Source: Gammaproteobacteria bacterium
GTDB taxonomy: Bacteria; Gemmatimonadota; Gemmatimonadetes; Longimicrobiales; Gaopeijiaceae
Assembly: GCA_024638345.1 (NCBI GenBank)
Contig: JAHEKL010000005.1
Span: 1 to 26,945 of the forward strand
DNA: 26,945 nucleotides
Direction of reading: 5' to 3'
Part shown: piece by piece, positions 7,727 to 15,024 of the stretch
How the letters are laid out: each line of letters begins with the position of its first letter
How positions within the stretch are numbered: the stretch's first letter is position 1
Made by a program: the position numbers and the translations under genes
The notes under the pieces: model-generated
What the model saw: the letters and a program-made list of their open reading frames with translations, nothing else
Database searches by the model: none
Told to the model about the DNA's origin: nothing

Positions 7727-8872
7727 TCAGTTGTCCTCGACCACCGGAGGAAGCTGGGCGCCAGAGAGGTTGCCCGAGGGCACCTCGCCAGCCACCACGG
7801 TGTGCTCAAGCGTGCCGATCCCTTCAATCGTCGCCTCGATCCGCTCACCCGGCTCGAGGTATCCACTCCGGGTACCGGACTCGAAGGCTCCCGAGGACGT
7901 GCCACCCGTCGTTCCGCTGTTCAGGACGTCACCGGGGAAGACCGTGATCAGGGAGGACGCGTATTCCATCAGCTCCCAGATGTTGTGGATCATGTCGCCC
8001 GCTCGAGCCTCTTGGACCTGTACCCCGTCGATCGAGAGCTGCTGGTGCAGCCGCTCCATCGGATTCCCATAGAACTCCTTCGGGGTGATCCAGGGGCCCT
8101 GAGGCGCGAAGGTGTCGTGTCCCTTGCCCACGAACCAGTCGGAGCTTCGGGGGTCGCCCGGCGGCCTTCCGCCGCGGTCCGAGATATCGATGCTGACCAT
8201 GTAGCCGAACACGTAGTCTTCGGCATCCTCGGCCGCGATGTACTTGCCCGTGCGGCCGATGACCGTGGCGAACTCGATCTCCCAGTCCGTCTGGGTCCTA
8301 CCGTGGGGGATCACGATGTTTTCGCCGGTTCCGATGACCGCGCCTCGGGCAGGCTTGAGGAACAGATAGGGGATCCCCCGGTTCGCCATGCGCTCGCGGG
8401 TAGAAGCCTCCAGCTCCGCCTCGCTGCAGCCCTCACAGATGTGCGTGTAGAAGTTGCCTGCCGCGTTCATGATCTTGCCGGGATACTGGATTGGGGCCTG
8501 TAGGTCCACATCGTCCACGTCGTGGATGTAGCTCGGGCGGTTTCCGGCATTCAGCATCCCGTTCGAGGACAGGTGGTTCACGATCTCGTAGAGCCGACGC
8601 TGTAGGCCGTACTCGTAGAGGCCGATGAGCCCGAGCATGTCCTCCGGCATGGCCATCTCGGGAAACGCCGGGTTCTGCTGCAGGTTGCGGTTGGCCGCGT
8701 CGATCTCGACGACGAGCTGATTTCGAAGGACCAGACCGATCATCTGCACCCCATCGACATCGAACGTGGCGACATTGAATGGCTCCGCACTCTCGATCGC
8801 CTGTGCGGAGACCTGCGTGGTTGCCGACGCCAGTAGAAACGCGCCGACGAAAAACGAGAGCACGTAGCGCAT
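7727..8872 (-). CDS. Exported fumarylacetoacetate-hydrolase-family protein (381 aa)
   Basis: The start at 8872 has a GAGGGGGAG ribosome binding site and yields a clear signal peptide (MRYVLSFFVGAFLLASATTQVSAQ). The longer frame upstream lacks one. The C-terminal two thirds are an FAH fold: metal-binding DWEIE (Glu198, Glu200) and SID (Asp229), Lys250 in the GKGHDTF segment, and the GDVLNSGTTGGTSSG loop at about residues 314-328. The family hydrolyses C-C bonds or decarboxylates/tautomerises oxo-acids using Mg or Mn. Almost all known members are cytosolic, so the signal peptide is unusual. A cysteine pair (HICEGC, Cys146/Cys149) may be a disulphide. The exported cupin gene lies upstream on the same strand. 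Confidence 0.9.
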   Translation of the reverse strand: MRYVLSFFVGAFLLASATTQVSAQAIESAEPFNVATFDVDGVQMIGLVLRNQLVVEIDAANRNLQQNPAFPEMAMPEDMLGLIGLYEYGLQRRLYEIVNHLSSNGMLNAGNRPSYIHDVDDVDLQAPIQYPGKIMNAAGNFYTHICEGCSEAELEASTRERMANRGIPYLFLKPARGAVIGTGENIVIPHGRTQTDWEIEFATVIGRTGKYIAAEDAEDYVFGYMVSIDISDRGGRPPGDPRSSDWFVGKGHDTFAPQGPWITPKEFYGNPMERLHQQLSIDGVQVQEARAGDMIHNIWELMEYASSLITVFPGDVLNSGTTGGTSSGAFESGTRSGYLEPGERIEATIEGIGTLEHTVVAGEVPSGNLSGAQLPPVVEDN

Positions 8873-8895
8873 GGGACTCCCCCTCTCGGTGTGCA

Positions 8896-8907
8896 TGACA
8901 GATGTCA
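8896..8907. promoter_or_regulatory. TGACA-GA-TGTCA inverted repeat upstream of the FAH-family gene
   Basis: A perfect inverted repeat of five bases with a two-base centre lies 24-35 bases before the start codon of the exported FAH-family gene. Its size fits an operator half-site pair for a dimeric repressor. A TTGACA hexamer on the minus strand at 8953-8948 could be a -35 box, but no matching -10 is clear. No regulator gene is present in the window to pair with it. Confidence 0.22.
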
Positions 8908-9038
8908 CATTAGAACGACACTTACATTTGGGGCTTGGGCTGGGCCGTGTCAAACCTGACCATAGCCTTGCGGTGTCCCCTCATGCAGGCTGCCTGGCTC
9001 GTCGACGAGTTGGGAGCCTCCGACGGTTGCCCGCCCGC

Positions 9039-9434
9039 TCACCTCACGAAGATCTCCATGATCTCGACCGGAGCGTCGCCCACGTTTCGAAACCCGTGTC
9101 GGGTACCGGCGTCGAGGAACCAGGGGTGCCACGGCTGGATGTCCATCGAGGGCTCTCCCTCGAGGTCCAATCGCATGGTGCCCGATATCGGAGCGAATAG
9201 GTGGAAGTCGACGTCATCGTGGGAGTGGATGACCCGTGTGCCTCCAGGTTCTACGACGACCCGCAAGACGCGAATCTCAGGCTGTTCCCGAAGTACGGCA
9301 TTGCTGATCCCGACGTTGTCCCCACCAAGCTCGCGGAGTGGCGAGGACCGATCGCCAACGATCGGCGGTTCCTGTGCGACCAGCACCGCGGTGAGCATCC
9401 CCAGCACGAAGCCCGACATGGCGTACTTGAGCAT
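9039..9434 (-). CDS. Exported cupin-domain protein (131 aa)
   Basis: The start at 9434 is supported by GGGAGG six to eight bases upstream. A signal peptide or anchor spans residues 3-20 (LKYAMSGFVLGMLTAVLVAQ). The mature part is a single cupin barrel: RVVVEPGGTRVIHSHDDVDFHLF contains the first metal motif (HSH, with His in place of the usual Glu near HLF), and DAGTRHGFRN carries the second-motif His. These residues could bind a divalent metal. Cupins range from dioxygenases and isomerases to binding proteins, so the activity is open. It is divergent from the DUF5916 gene at 9534 and about 170 bases upstream of the FAH-family gene on the same strand, possibly one transcription unit. Confidence 0.82.
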   Translation of the reverse strand: MLKYAMSGFVLGMLTAVLVAQEPPIVGDRSSPLRELGGDNVGISNAVLREQPEIRVLRVVVEPGGTRVIHSHDDVDFHLFAPISGTMRLDLEGEPSMDIQPWHPWFLDAGTRHGFRNVGDAPVEIMEIFVR

Positions 9435-9533
9435 GTTGCCTCCCTCGTGTGTCATTGCGGAGCAAAGGATCTTGGTAAGTTTCTACCCGAGACGCTCCGA
9501 TCGCCAGCACTCGACCCAGCTACAGGAAGGCGC

Positions 9534-11879
9534 ATGTCCGTCCGCAGTCTCGTTTCACTGTCGACACTCGGGACGATTCTGGTCGCGAGCGCCGGACCGC
9601 TCATGGCCGCCCAGGAGGCCAATGGCGGGCGCATCGAGATCGACGACCCACCGCCCCCGGCGGGGGACGCGGTCATCAACCAAGCCGGCCGGGACGGTGC
9701 CACCGTGAGGGCGTTTCGGGTCGACGAGCCGCTCGAGATCGACGGGGTGATCGAGGAGCCGTTCTACAGCCGGGTCGCCCCGATCACGGAGTTCGTACAA
9801 GGTGTGCCCGTAGAGGATGGGGAGCCGAGCGAGCTCACGGAGCTGTGGTTCGGGTTCGACGATGAGAACGTGTACGTCTCCGCCAAGGTCTGGGACCGCG
9901 CGGGACCGGACGGGTGGATTGCGAACGAGATGAGGCGCGACGCCGCGCAGCTGCGGTCGAACGATCACCTCGCGGTGTTCTTCGACACGTTCTACGACCG
10001 TCGGAACGCCATTGGCCTAAGCGCGACTGCGATCGGGGGCTTCTCGGACTTCCAGATCACGAACGAGGGCAATCCCAACATGGACTGGAACCCCGTGTGG
10101 GAGAACCAGTCGGCGCTGTTCGATGGTGGATGGTCCATCGAGATGGCCATTCCGTTCAAGTCGCTGCGCTACCGGCCGGGTCGAGAGCAGGTTTGGGGCG
10201 TCCAGATTCGACGTACCGTGCTGCGAAGGAACGAGTGGATCTTTCTCCGGGCGCTGCCCCTGTCGGTGGGGGGAGGCGGAACCAGTGGCACGTTCAGGGT
10301 CTCGATGTACGCGACGCTGGTGGGAATCGAGGCGCCGCCCCCCAGTCGCAATCTCGAGGTGAAGCCCTACGGGATCGCCGGGGCTCGAACCGACCTGTCC
10401 GTCGATCCCGAGATCTCCAACGACGGGTATGCGGATGTGGGTCTCGACGTGAAGTACGGCATCACCGAGAACCTCACCGCGGACTTCACCTACAACACCG
10501 ATTTCGCTCAGGTCGAGGTGGACGAGCAGCAGGTGAACCTGACGCGGTTCTCGCTGTTCTTTCCCGAGAAGCGTGAGTTCTTCCTCGAGGGTCGGGGGAT
10601 CTTCAACTTCGGGGTGGGTGGGTCCTCCGGCGGCGGAGGAGGGGGTGGGGGTGGGGGTCAGGGTGGATTCGGGGGAGGAAGTGCCCCGACGCTCTTCTAC
10701 AGCCGCCAGATTGGCCTGCAGGGGAGCGAGCCGGTCCCGATCATCGGGGGGGGTCGCCTCACCGGAAAGGTCGGGTCGTTCGACGTGGGTGCCCTGAGCA
10801 TCCAGACCGACGACGCGCCTACAGTGGGGGCCGAGTCGACGAACTTCACGGTACTTCGGCTGCGTCGGGACCTGCTGGCGCGAAGCAGCGTCGGAGTCCT
10901 CTTCGAGAATCGGTCACAATCGACGCAGTCCGCCGGATCCAACCAAGCCTACGGAGCCGACGCGTCCTTCGCGTTCTTCGAGAACGTGAATCTCGTGACC
11001 TACTACGCGAAGACGGAGACCGACGGACTGACGGGCAATGAAGAAAGCTATCAAGGCCGCTTCAGCTATACCGGTGATGAATGGGGCGGTTCGGCGGGTC
11101 ACCTGCTCGTGGGCGACGACTTCAATCCAGAGATCGGGTTCGTACGCCGGAAGGGCTTTCGGCAAAGCACGCTCTTCGGCCGATACAGCCCGCGTCCGGA
11201 GTCGATCGATTGGATTCGTCAGCTCACGCTGTCCGGGGACCTCGGATATACGGAGAACGAGCGCCGCGGATTCGTGGAGAGTCGGGCTCGCGGAGGCCAA
11301 CTTCAGGTGGAGCTGGAGAACAGCGACAATTTCGGCTTGGGTGTCACCGACAATTACGAAAACCTGATCGAGGACACGAGGATATCCGGCGCCACGATTC
11401 CCGCCGGCCGGTATTCCTTCACCGACGCTCAGGTCAGCTACAACTTCGGCCCCCAACGACGCGTATCCGGCAGGGTTTCGCTTCGATGGGGCAGCTTCTT
11501 CGCCGGGAGCGTCACCTCTCTCGGCCTCGGCAACGGGCTGGTCGAGGTGCTACCACAACTCTCGCTCGAACCGAGCATCGAGTTCAACTGGATCGATCTA
11601 CCCGACCTTCAGGAATCCGCAGGCCAATTCAATCAGCACGTGGTCCGGACCCGAATGACCTATGGCCTGAGTCCACGCATGTTTGTGAGTGGGCTGGTCC
11701 AGTACAACTCGGGGAGCGATACGGTGAGCGGGAATTTCCGGTTGCGCTGGGAGTGGGCGCCGGGCAGCGAGCTCTTCATCGTGTACACGGAGGACCGGGA
11801 CACGGATGTGCTAGGCCGATGGTCCGGGCTCAGCAATCGGGGCTTCGTGATCAAGATCAACCGGCTGCTGAGGATCTGA
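9534..11879 (+). CDS. DUF5916 outer-membrane protein with CBM9-like N-terminal domain (781 aa)
   Basis: The ATG at 9534 follows AGGA. The signal peptide runs MSVRSLVSLSTLGTILVASAG to a cleavage near LMAAQ. Residues about 55-250 form a CBM9-like/DOMON-like domain: LEIDGVIEEPFY, TELWFGFDDENVYVSAKVWD, DGGWSIEMAIPFKSLRY. The rest is the DUF5916 region (FPEKREFFLEGRGIFNFG), with alternating strands to the end, consistent with an outer-membrane barrel; the last residues are RGFVIKINRLLRI. Ten consecutive glycines (residues 366-375) sit in the loop after the FFLEGRG motif. Members often lie beside peptidase or TonB-type genes, and the cargo is unknown. The frame continues open upstream, but that part is antisense to the cupin gene and is rejected. 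Confidence 0.92.
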   Translation: MSVRSLVSLSTLGTILVASAGPLMAAQEANGGRIEIDDPPPPAGDAVINQAGRDGATVRAFRVDEPLEIDGVIEEPFYSRVAPITEFVQGVPVEDGEPSELTELWFGFDDENVYVSAKVWDRAGPDGWIANEMRRDAAQLRSNDHLAVFFDTFYDRRNAIGLSATAIGGFSDFQITNEGNPNMDWNPVWENQSALFDGGWSIEMAIPFKSLRYRPGREQVWGVQIRRTVLRRNEWIFLRALPLSVGGGGTSGTFRVSMYATLVGIEAPPPSRNLEVKPYGIAGARTDLSVDPEISNDGYADVGLDVKYGITENLTADFTYNTDFAQVEVDEQQVNLTRFSLFFPEKREFFLEGRGIFNFGVGGSSGGGGGGGGGGQGGFGGGSAPTLFYSRQIGLQGSEPVPIIGGGRLTGKVGSFDVGALSIQTDDAPTVGAESTNFTVLRLRRDLLARSSVGVLFENRSQSTQSAGSNQAYGADASFAFFENVNLVTYYAKTETDGLTGNEESYQGRFSYTGDEWGGSAGHLLVGDDFNPEIGFVRRKGFRQSTLFGRYSPRPESIDWIRQLTLSGDLGYTENERRGFVESRARGGQLQVELENSDNFGLGVTDNYENLIEDTRISGATIPAGRYSFTDAQVSYNFGPQRRVSGRVSLRWGSFFAGSVTSLGLGNGLVEVLPQLSLEPSIEFNWIDLPDLQESAGQFNQHVVRTRMTYGLSPRMFVSGLVQYNSGSDTVSGNFRLRWEWAPGSELFIVYTEDRDTDVLGRWSGLSNRGFVIKINRLLRI
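10641..10663 (+). repeat. In-frame GGGGGT hexamer repeat; G-quadruplex-capable tract
   Basis: Three tandem GGGGGT hexamers (10641-10658) followed by CAGGG make a canonical four-tract G-quadruplex motif with one-base loops on the coding strand of the DUF5916 gene. In frame it encodes part of the deca-glycine loop, so hexamer gain or loss would change length by two glycines without a frameshift. Confidence 0.7.
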
Positions 11880-11898
11880 CCCGGGTCGGTCGGGTCAG
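11876..11898. terminator. Bidirectional hairpin spanning both convergent stop codons
   Basis: A perfect eight-base-pair stem (CTGACCCG, loop GGTCGGT, CGGGTCAG) lies where the plus-strand DUF5916 gene and the minus-strand double-cupin gene converge. The left arm contains the DUF5916 stop TGA (11877-11879) and the right arm contains the double-cupin stop (11895-11897, minus strand). The structure works in both directions. No T-run follows on either side, so it may act as a transcript 3' stabiliser as much as a terminator. Confidence 0.5.
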
Positions 11899-12812
11899 AG
11901 GGCCGGCACGCGGACCAGCACGTACGTGACGTGACCGCCGTCGGGCACCAGATAGGCGTGCGGTACGCGAGCGGGAATGTGGAGCACGTCTCCGGCGCGG
12001 ACGGGGTGTCGGGTTCCGCCGTTGATCCTGGAGCCGGCAGCGTTGGATTCCCCGATCATCTCGCCTCCGACCAGGAGGTCTCCCTGCCCGCTCTGAACGA
12101 ACACGACGTCGATGATGTCCTCGTGAAGCTCCGGTCTTCCGTCCCCGTCTCGTCGGATGAACCGAAAGCGATGGGAGAGACCGCCCGGTCCATAATCGGC
12201 CAGAGTCTCGCGTGCGGAGTCGTCCGGTCCGATGCGCGTCCCGAGCGCCGCGTTCCGACGATCGAGCTCGGCCGATCTCCACAAGGCGAAGCCAGGCGGG
12301 TCCAAGTCGGGTGCCTCCCCGTCCGGCTCCGCGACGACCTCGCCCGCGAACAAGGGCACTCGTACGAGGACGTAGGTGACGTGACCACCATCCGGAACGA
12401 GGTAGGCGTGTGGGGTCCCCGCCGGGATGCGGATTACGTCGCCGGTAGCAACGGGATACCGCCGTCCACCCTCGATCGCAGTGCCGAGGTCGCCCGTTCG
12501 CCCCAGCATTTCTCCTCCCACCAGGAGCGTTCCCTCGCCGCTCTGTATGTACACGACGTCGTTGATCTCGTCGTGCATCTCCGGCCTCCCATCCGAATCT
12601 CGCCGGATGTATCGGAAGCGATGTGACCCAGAGGGTGTGACGTAGTCTGCGAGCGTCTCTCGGGCCGAGCCATCCGGTCCGATCCGGTTCCCGAGGGCCG
12701 CGCTCCTCTCCTCGAGCTCCGTCGCGCCCCACACGATGAAACCGGGATCCTGGGACTGAGGCATCGACACGAGGGCCAGAGCGAGCGGAAGCAGGACCGG
12801 GGGGACGATCAT
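11895..12812 (-). CDS. Exported double-cupin protein from internal duplication (305 aa)
   Basis: AAGGAG lies seven bases before the ATG at 12812. After a signal peptide (VPPVLLPLALALVSM) there are two near-parallel cupin units, residues about 24-155 and 172-305. Each opens with GF(I/A)(V/L)W, carries RIGPD(G/D)SARETLADY, RFRxIRRDxDGRPE, DVV(Y/F)(I/V)QSG(E/Q)G, LLVGGEM and GDVxxIPAxxPHAYLVPDGGHVTYVLVRVP. The first metal motif has one His followed by acidic residues (HDE, HED) in place of HxH; the second keeps PHAY. Double cupins include ring-cleaving dioxygenases and oxalate decarboxylases, but these altered ligands make direct assignment unsafe. The gene is convergent with the DUF5916 gene and divergent from the methyltransferase-like gene. 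Confidence 0.88.
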   Translation of the reverse strand: MIVPPVLLPLALALVSMPQSQDPGFIVWGATELEERSAALGNRIGPDGSARETLADYVTPSGSHRFRYIRRDSDGRPEMHDEINDVVYIQSGEGTLLVGGEMLGRTGDLGTAIEGGRRYPVATGDVIRIPAGTPHAYLVPDGGHVTYVLVRVPLFAGEVVAEPDGEAPDLDPPGFALWRSAELDRRNAALGTRIGPDDSARETLADYGPGGLSHRFRFIRRDGDGRPELHEDIIDVVFVQSGQGDLLVGGEMIGESNAAGSRINGGTRHPVRAGDVLHIPARVPHAYLVPDGGHVTYVLVRVPAL

Positions 12813-12973
12813 GAAGGGAGCTCCTTGTCGGATTGATCACCGAGTCGAGGTCGGTACGATGTTCGACAGTAAAGGACGCGTCGCTTTCTTGCACCCCCTT
12901 CCAGCGGCCGGCATCTTTCGCCTACTCGCCACAGTGGCGGGTGCTTCGCCCCAGTGGGGAGGTCTGGAGCATC

Positions 12974-13459
12974 GTGGATGGCGCGCAGCCGAAGGACGCA
13001 GCTCCAGTCAGGATCCTCCCGCCTCTCGTGCCGCTCGGGACGCTGCTTCTTGGCATCGTGCTGGACTCGATCTGGCCGCTGGATCTAGGAGTCGAGGTCT
13101 CGGCGACGACCCGATACTGGATCGGAGGAACGATCAGCTTGGCCGCCTTCGTCGGACTGGGACTTTGGCCTGAGCTCCTCTTCCGCCGGACGGGCCAGGA
13201 CGGAAAGCCGTGGACCTCGACACGGGAGATCGTCGACAGGGGGCCCTTCCGTCTGACACGCAACCCGATCTATCTGATGATGATTCTGATCTGCATCGGT
13301 TTCGCGGTGGTCCTGATGAACGCGTGGATCGTGCTCCTGACACCGGCTTGCGGCTGGATCCTTCAGAGGTTCGCGATCGTTCCGGAGGAAGCGTACCTCG
13401 AGCAGAAGTTCGGTGACGTCTATCTGGCCTACAAGAAGAGGGTACGTCGATGGATCTAG
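12974..13459 (+). CDS. Isoprenylcysteine carboxyl methyltransferase-like membrane protein (161 aa)
   Basis: I chose the GTG at 12974, with GGAG four bases upstream and another GGGGAGG further back. The ATG at 12833 adds 47 residues that look non-coding. The protein has about four membrane helices (ILPPLVPLGTLLLGIVLDSIWP; YWIGGTISLAAFVGLGLWP; LMMILICIGFAVVLMNAWIVLL). It carries the family's C-terminal signature: DRGPFRLTRNPIYL, then EEAYLEQKFGDVYLAYKKRVRRW. This RNPxY plus ExxxFGxxYxxYxxxVRRW pattern is the SAM-binding region of ICMT/PEMT-type integral membrane methyltransferases. Bacterial members have diverse or unknown substrates, so no isoprenyl substrate is claimed. It precedes the MBL gene by about 50 bases. 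Confidence 0.88.
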   Translation: MDGAQPKDAAPVRILPPLVPLGTLLLGIVLDSIWPLDLGVEVSATTRYWIGGTISLAAFVGLGLWPELLFRRTGQDGKPWTSTREIVDRGPFRLTRNPIYLMMILICIGFAVVLMNAWIVLLTPACGWILQRFAIVPEEAYLEQKFGDVYLAYKKRVRRWI

Positions 13460-13511
13460 TGGACACGATCCGTTCGAGTCGGCCCGCTCAACCCTTCACG
13501 CGGAACGAAAC

Positions 13512-14378
13512 ATGAGACACCCGGCCTTCGTCTTTTCATCACTTCTCTGGCTGCCTGCCGCGTTGGCCGCGCAGGACTTCGACACCGTCGAGATCTCGGC
13601 CACTCAGGTCACGCCGAGCATCTACATGCTTCAGGGAAGCGGAGGGAACGTCGGGGTCTCCATCGGGGACGACGGCACCTTGATCGTGGACGATCAGTTC
13701 GCTCCGCTGACCGACAAGATCTTGGCCGCGATCGCAGAGCTGACGGACGAGCCGGTGGAGTACGTCGTCAACACTCACTTCCACTACGATCATACGGATG
13801 GCAACGAGAACTTCGGTGGTATGGGTGCGGCCATCGTCGCACACGAAAACGCACGCGTCCGCATGACGACCGATCAGTTCGTGCGGGTTCGCCCGCAGCC
13901 CGCGTATTCGCCGGAAGGGCTACCGGAGATCACGTTCGACCAGTCCGTTCGGCTGCACTTCAACGGGCAAACGATTGATATCCTCCATCTAGGAAACGCC
14001 CATACCGACGGTGACGCGGTGATCTACTTCCGGGAGGCCAACGTGATGCACACGGGCGATGTCTTCGTCCGATACGGGCTTCCTTTCATCGACGTCGGGA
14101 ATGGGGGCTCGATCAACGGCATGATCCGTTTCGTGGATGCGATCACCCACGTGATCGATCAGGATACGGCTGTGATCCCGGGACACGGAGCCGTCGCCTC
14201 CCGCCAGGACGTCGTCGAGTACGCCGTGATGCTTCGCACGATCCGAGATCGGGTCCAGGACGCGATCGACCAGGGTCGATCGCTGCAACAGATTCTGCAG
14301 TCGAACCCGACGCAGGGCTTTGGTCCCGGAGATGCGGAGGAGTTCGTCACGAACGTCTACAACGGGCTCGCTCCGTAG
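13512..14378 (+). CDS. Exported MBL-fold metallo-hydrolase, copy 1 (288 aa)
   Basis: The start at 13512 gives a signal peptide (MRHPAFVFSSLLWLPAALAAQ). An in-frame start at 13413 overlaps the methyltransferase gene and lacks one. Metal ligands of the metallo-beta-lactamase fold are complete: THFHYDH (His89, His91, Asp93, His94), AHTDGD (His164), HTGD (Asp183) and PGHG (His225), sufficient for a dinuclear zinc site. The two loops NTHFHYDHTDGNENF and FIDVGNGGSINGMI are typical of exported MBL proteins of broad hydrolase type, and substrate cannot be deduced. It is not a recognisable clinical beta-lactamase by length or motifs. A related copy lies at 24837. It may be co-transcribed with the methyltransferase-like gene and with the following exported protein. 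Confidence 0.93.
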   Translation: MRHPAFVFSSLLWLPAALAAQDFDTVEISATQVTPSIYMLQGSGGNVGVSIGDDGTLIVDDQFAPLTDKILAAIAELTDEPVEYVVNTHFHYDHTDGNENFGGMGAAIVAHENARVRMTTDQFVRVRPQPAYSPEGLPEITFDQSVRLHFNGQTIDILHLGNAHTDGDAVIYFREANVMHTGDVFVRYGLPFIDVGNGGSINGMIRFVDAITHVIDQDTAVIPGHGAVASRQDVVEYAVMLRTIRDRVQDAIDQGRSLQQILQSNPTQGFGPGDAEEFVTNVYNGLAP

Positions 14379-14425
14379 CGTGGTGATATCCCGGCCTCCT
14401 GGGCTGCTCACCGACGAGGGCCGAA

Positions 14426-14836
14426 GTGAAGAGTAGGTGGCGCCGGATTGCGACGTACGTGGGTGTGGCGACGTGCCTCGGCACCGGCTCTTTGAGTGCC
14501 CAGGACGCGTCGGTGCCCACGAAGGTCGCGGAGTCGTTTCTCGGGCGTTGGTCCGCGACCGTCGACGGGCCCGACGGCTTCATCCACTTGCAGTTCGACC
14601 TCGCCGACGACGGTGGACAGGTGGCCGGGCTGGTCTGGACTCCAGATGGAACCATGAAGCTGATCGAGGAGATCATGATGACCGGGCCTGAGCTCATGCT
14701 CAGCTACAGGATGGACGTAGGAGCCGCGGGGTTCCGAGTGGTCCTGTACCTGCTCCCCGAAGGAGAGCACATGTCGATCACGCTGAATGCCGGCGGTGGC
14801 ATGTTCATCGGGAAGGGGAAGGGAGTCCGCCGGTGA
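14426..14836 (+). CDS. Exported beta-rich protein, lipocalin-like pattern (136 aa)
   Basis: A GTG start at 14426 follows GAGG with six-base spacing. The signal peptide runs MKSRWRRIATYVGVATCLGTGSLSAQ. The mature protein starts VAESFLGRW, with a Gly-x-Trp, then alternating strands: IHLQFDLADDGGQVAGLVW, TMKLIEEIMMTGPELMLSYRM, FRVVLYLLPEGEHMSITLN. A GxW followed by antiparallel strands suggests a lipocalin or fatty-acid-binding-like barrel. This is inference only, since I do not recognise a named family. Its stop overlaps a possible GTG start of the next small ORF (GTGA at 14833-14836), so it probably heads a coupled operon running to 16650. Confidence 0.72.
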   Translation: MKSRWRRIATYVGVATCLGTGSLSAQDASVPTKVAESFLGRWSATVDGPDGFIHLQFDLADDGGQVAGLVWTPDGTMKLIEEIMMTGPELMLSYRMDVGAAGFRVVLYLLPEGEHMSITLNAGGGMFIGKGKGVRR

Positions 14837-15024
14837 ATAGCGCGGAGCGGGATTCCTCCGCAATCAGGAGGACGGTGACGATTCCCTGGGATCTGGTGAA
14901 CGAGACCCTCGCACAGTTCTTCCGGATCAAAGGGAAGGTCGCCCGCTGGCCGGATCGTCCCCAGGGGAGGGACGGCTGGGGAGCGACCACGGAATCGGTG
15001 AACCCCTGGCGTGCCCCCCGCTGA
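14833..15024 (+). CDS. Possible small coupled protein (63 aa), unknown
   Basis: The GTG at 14833 overlaps the preceding stop by four bases (GTGA), a classic arrangement for translational coupling, and its end overlaps the next gene by 14 bases. Third-position GC is about 80%, as expected for a real gene here. The sequence has no signal peptide. It contains TIPWDLVNETLAQFF, a possible amphipathic helix, followed by a basic stretch (RIKGKVARW) and a Trp/Pro-rich tail. I do not recognise it. It could instead be an intergenic frame that happens to stay open, so the coupling geometry is the main support. Confidence 0.4.
   Translation: MNSAERDSSAIRRTVTIPWDLVNETLAQFFRIKGKVARWPDRPQGRDGWGATTESVNPWRAPR

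Noticed and set aside
9201..9533. N-terminal extension of the DUF5916 frame
   Set aside because: It is antisense to the well-supported cupin gene, has no signal peptide, and the ATG at 9534 has both a ribosome binding site and a leader.
11856..12894. Long Arg-rich open frames antisense or out of frame to the cupin and DUF5916 genes
   Set aside because: High-GC sequence keeps shadow frames open; they show no domain, leader or ribosome binding site.
12833..12973. 47-residue extension of the methyltransferase-like protein from ATG 12833
   Set aside because: The residues look non-coding, and the family starts just before the first membrane helix; GTG 12974 has better spacing from GGAG.
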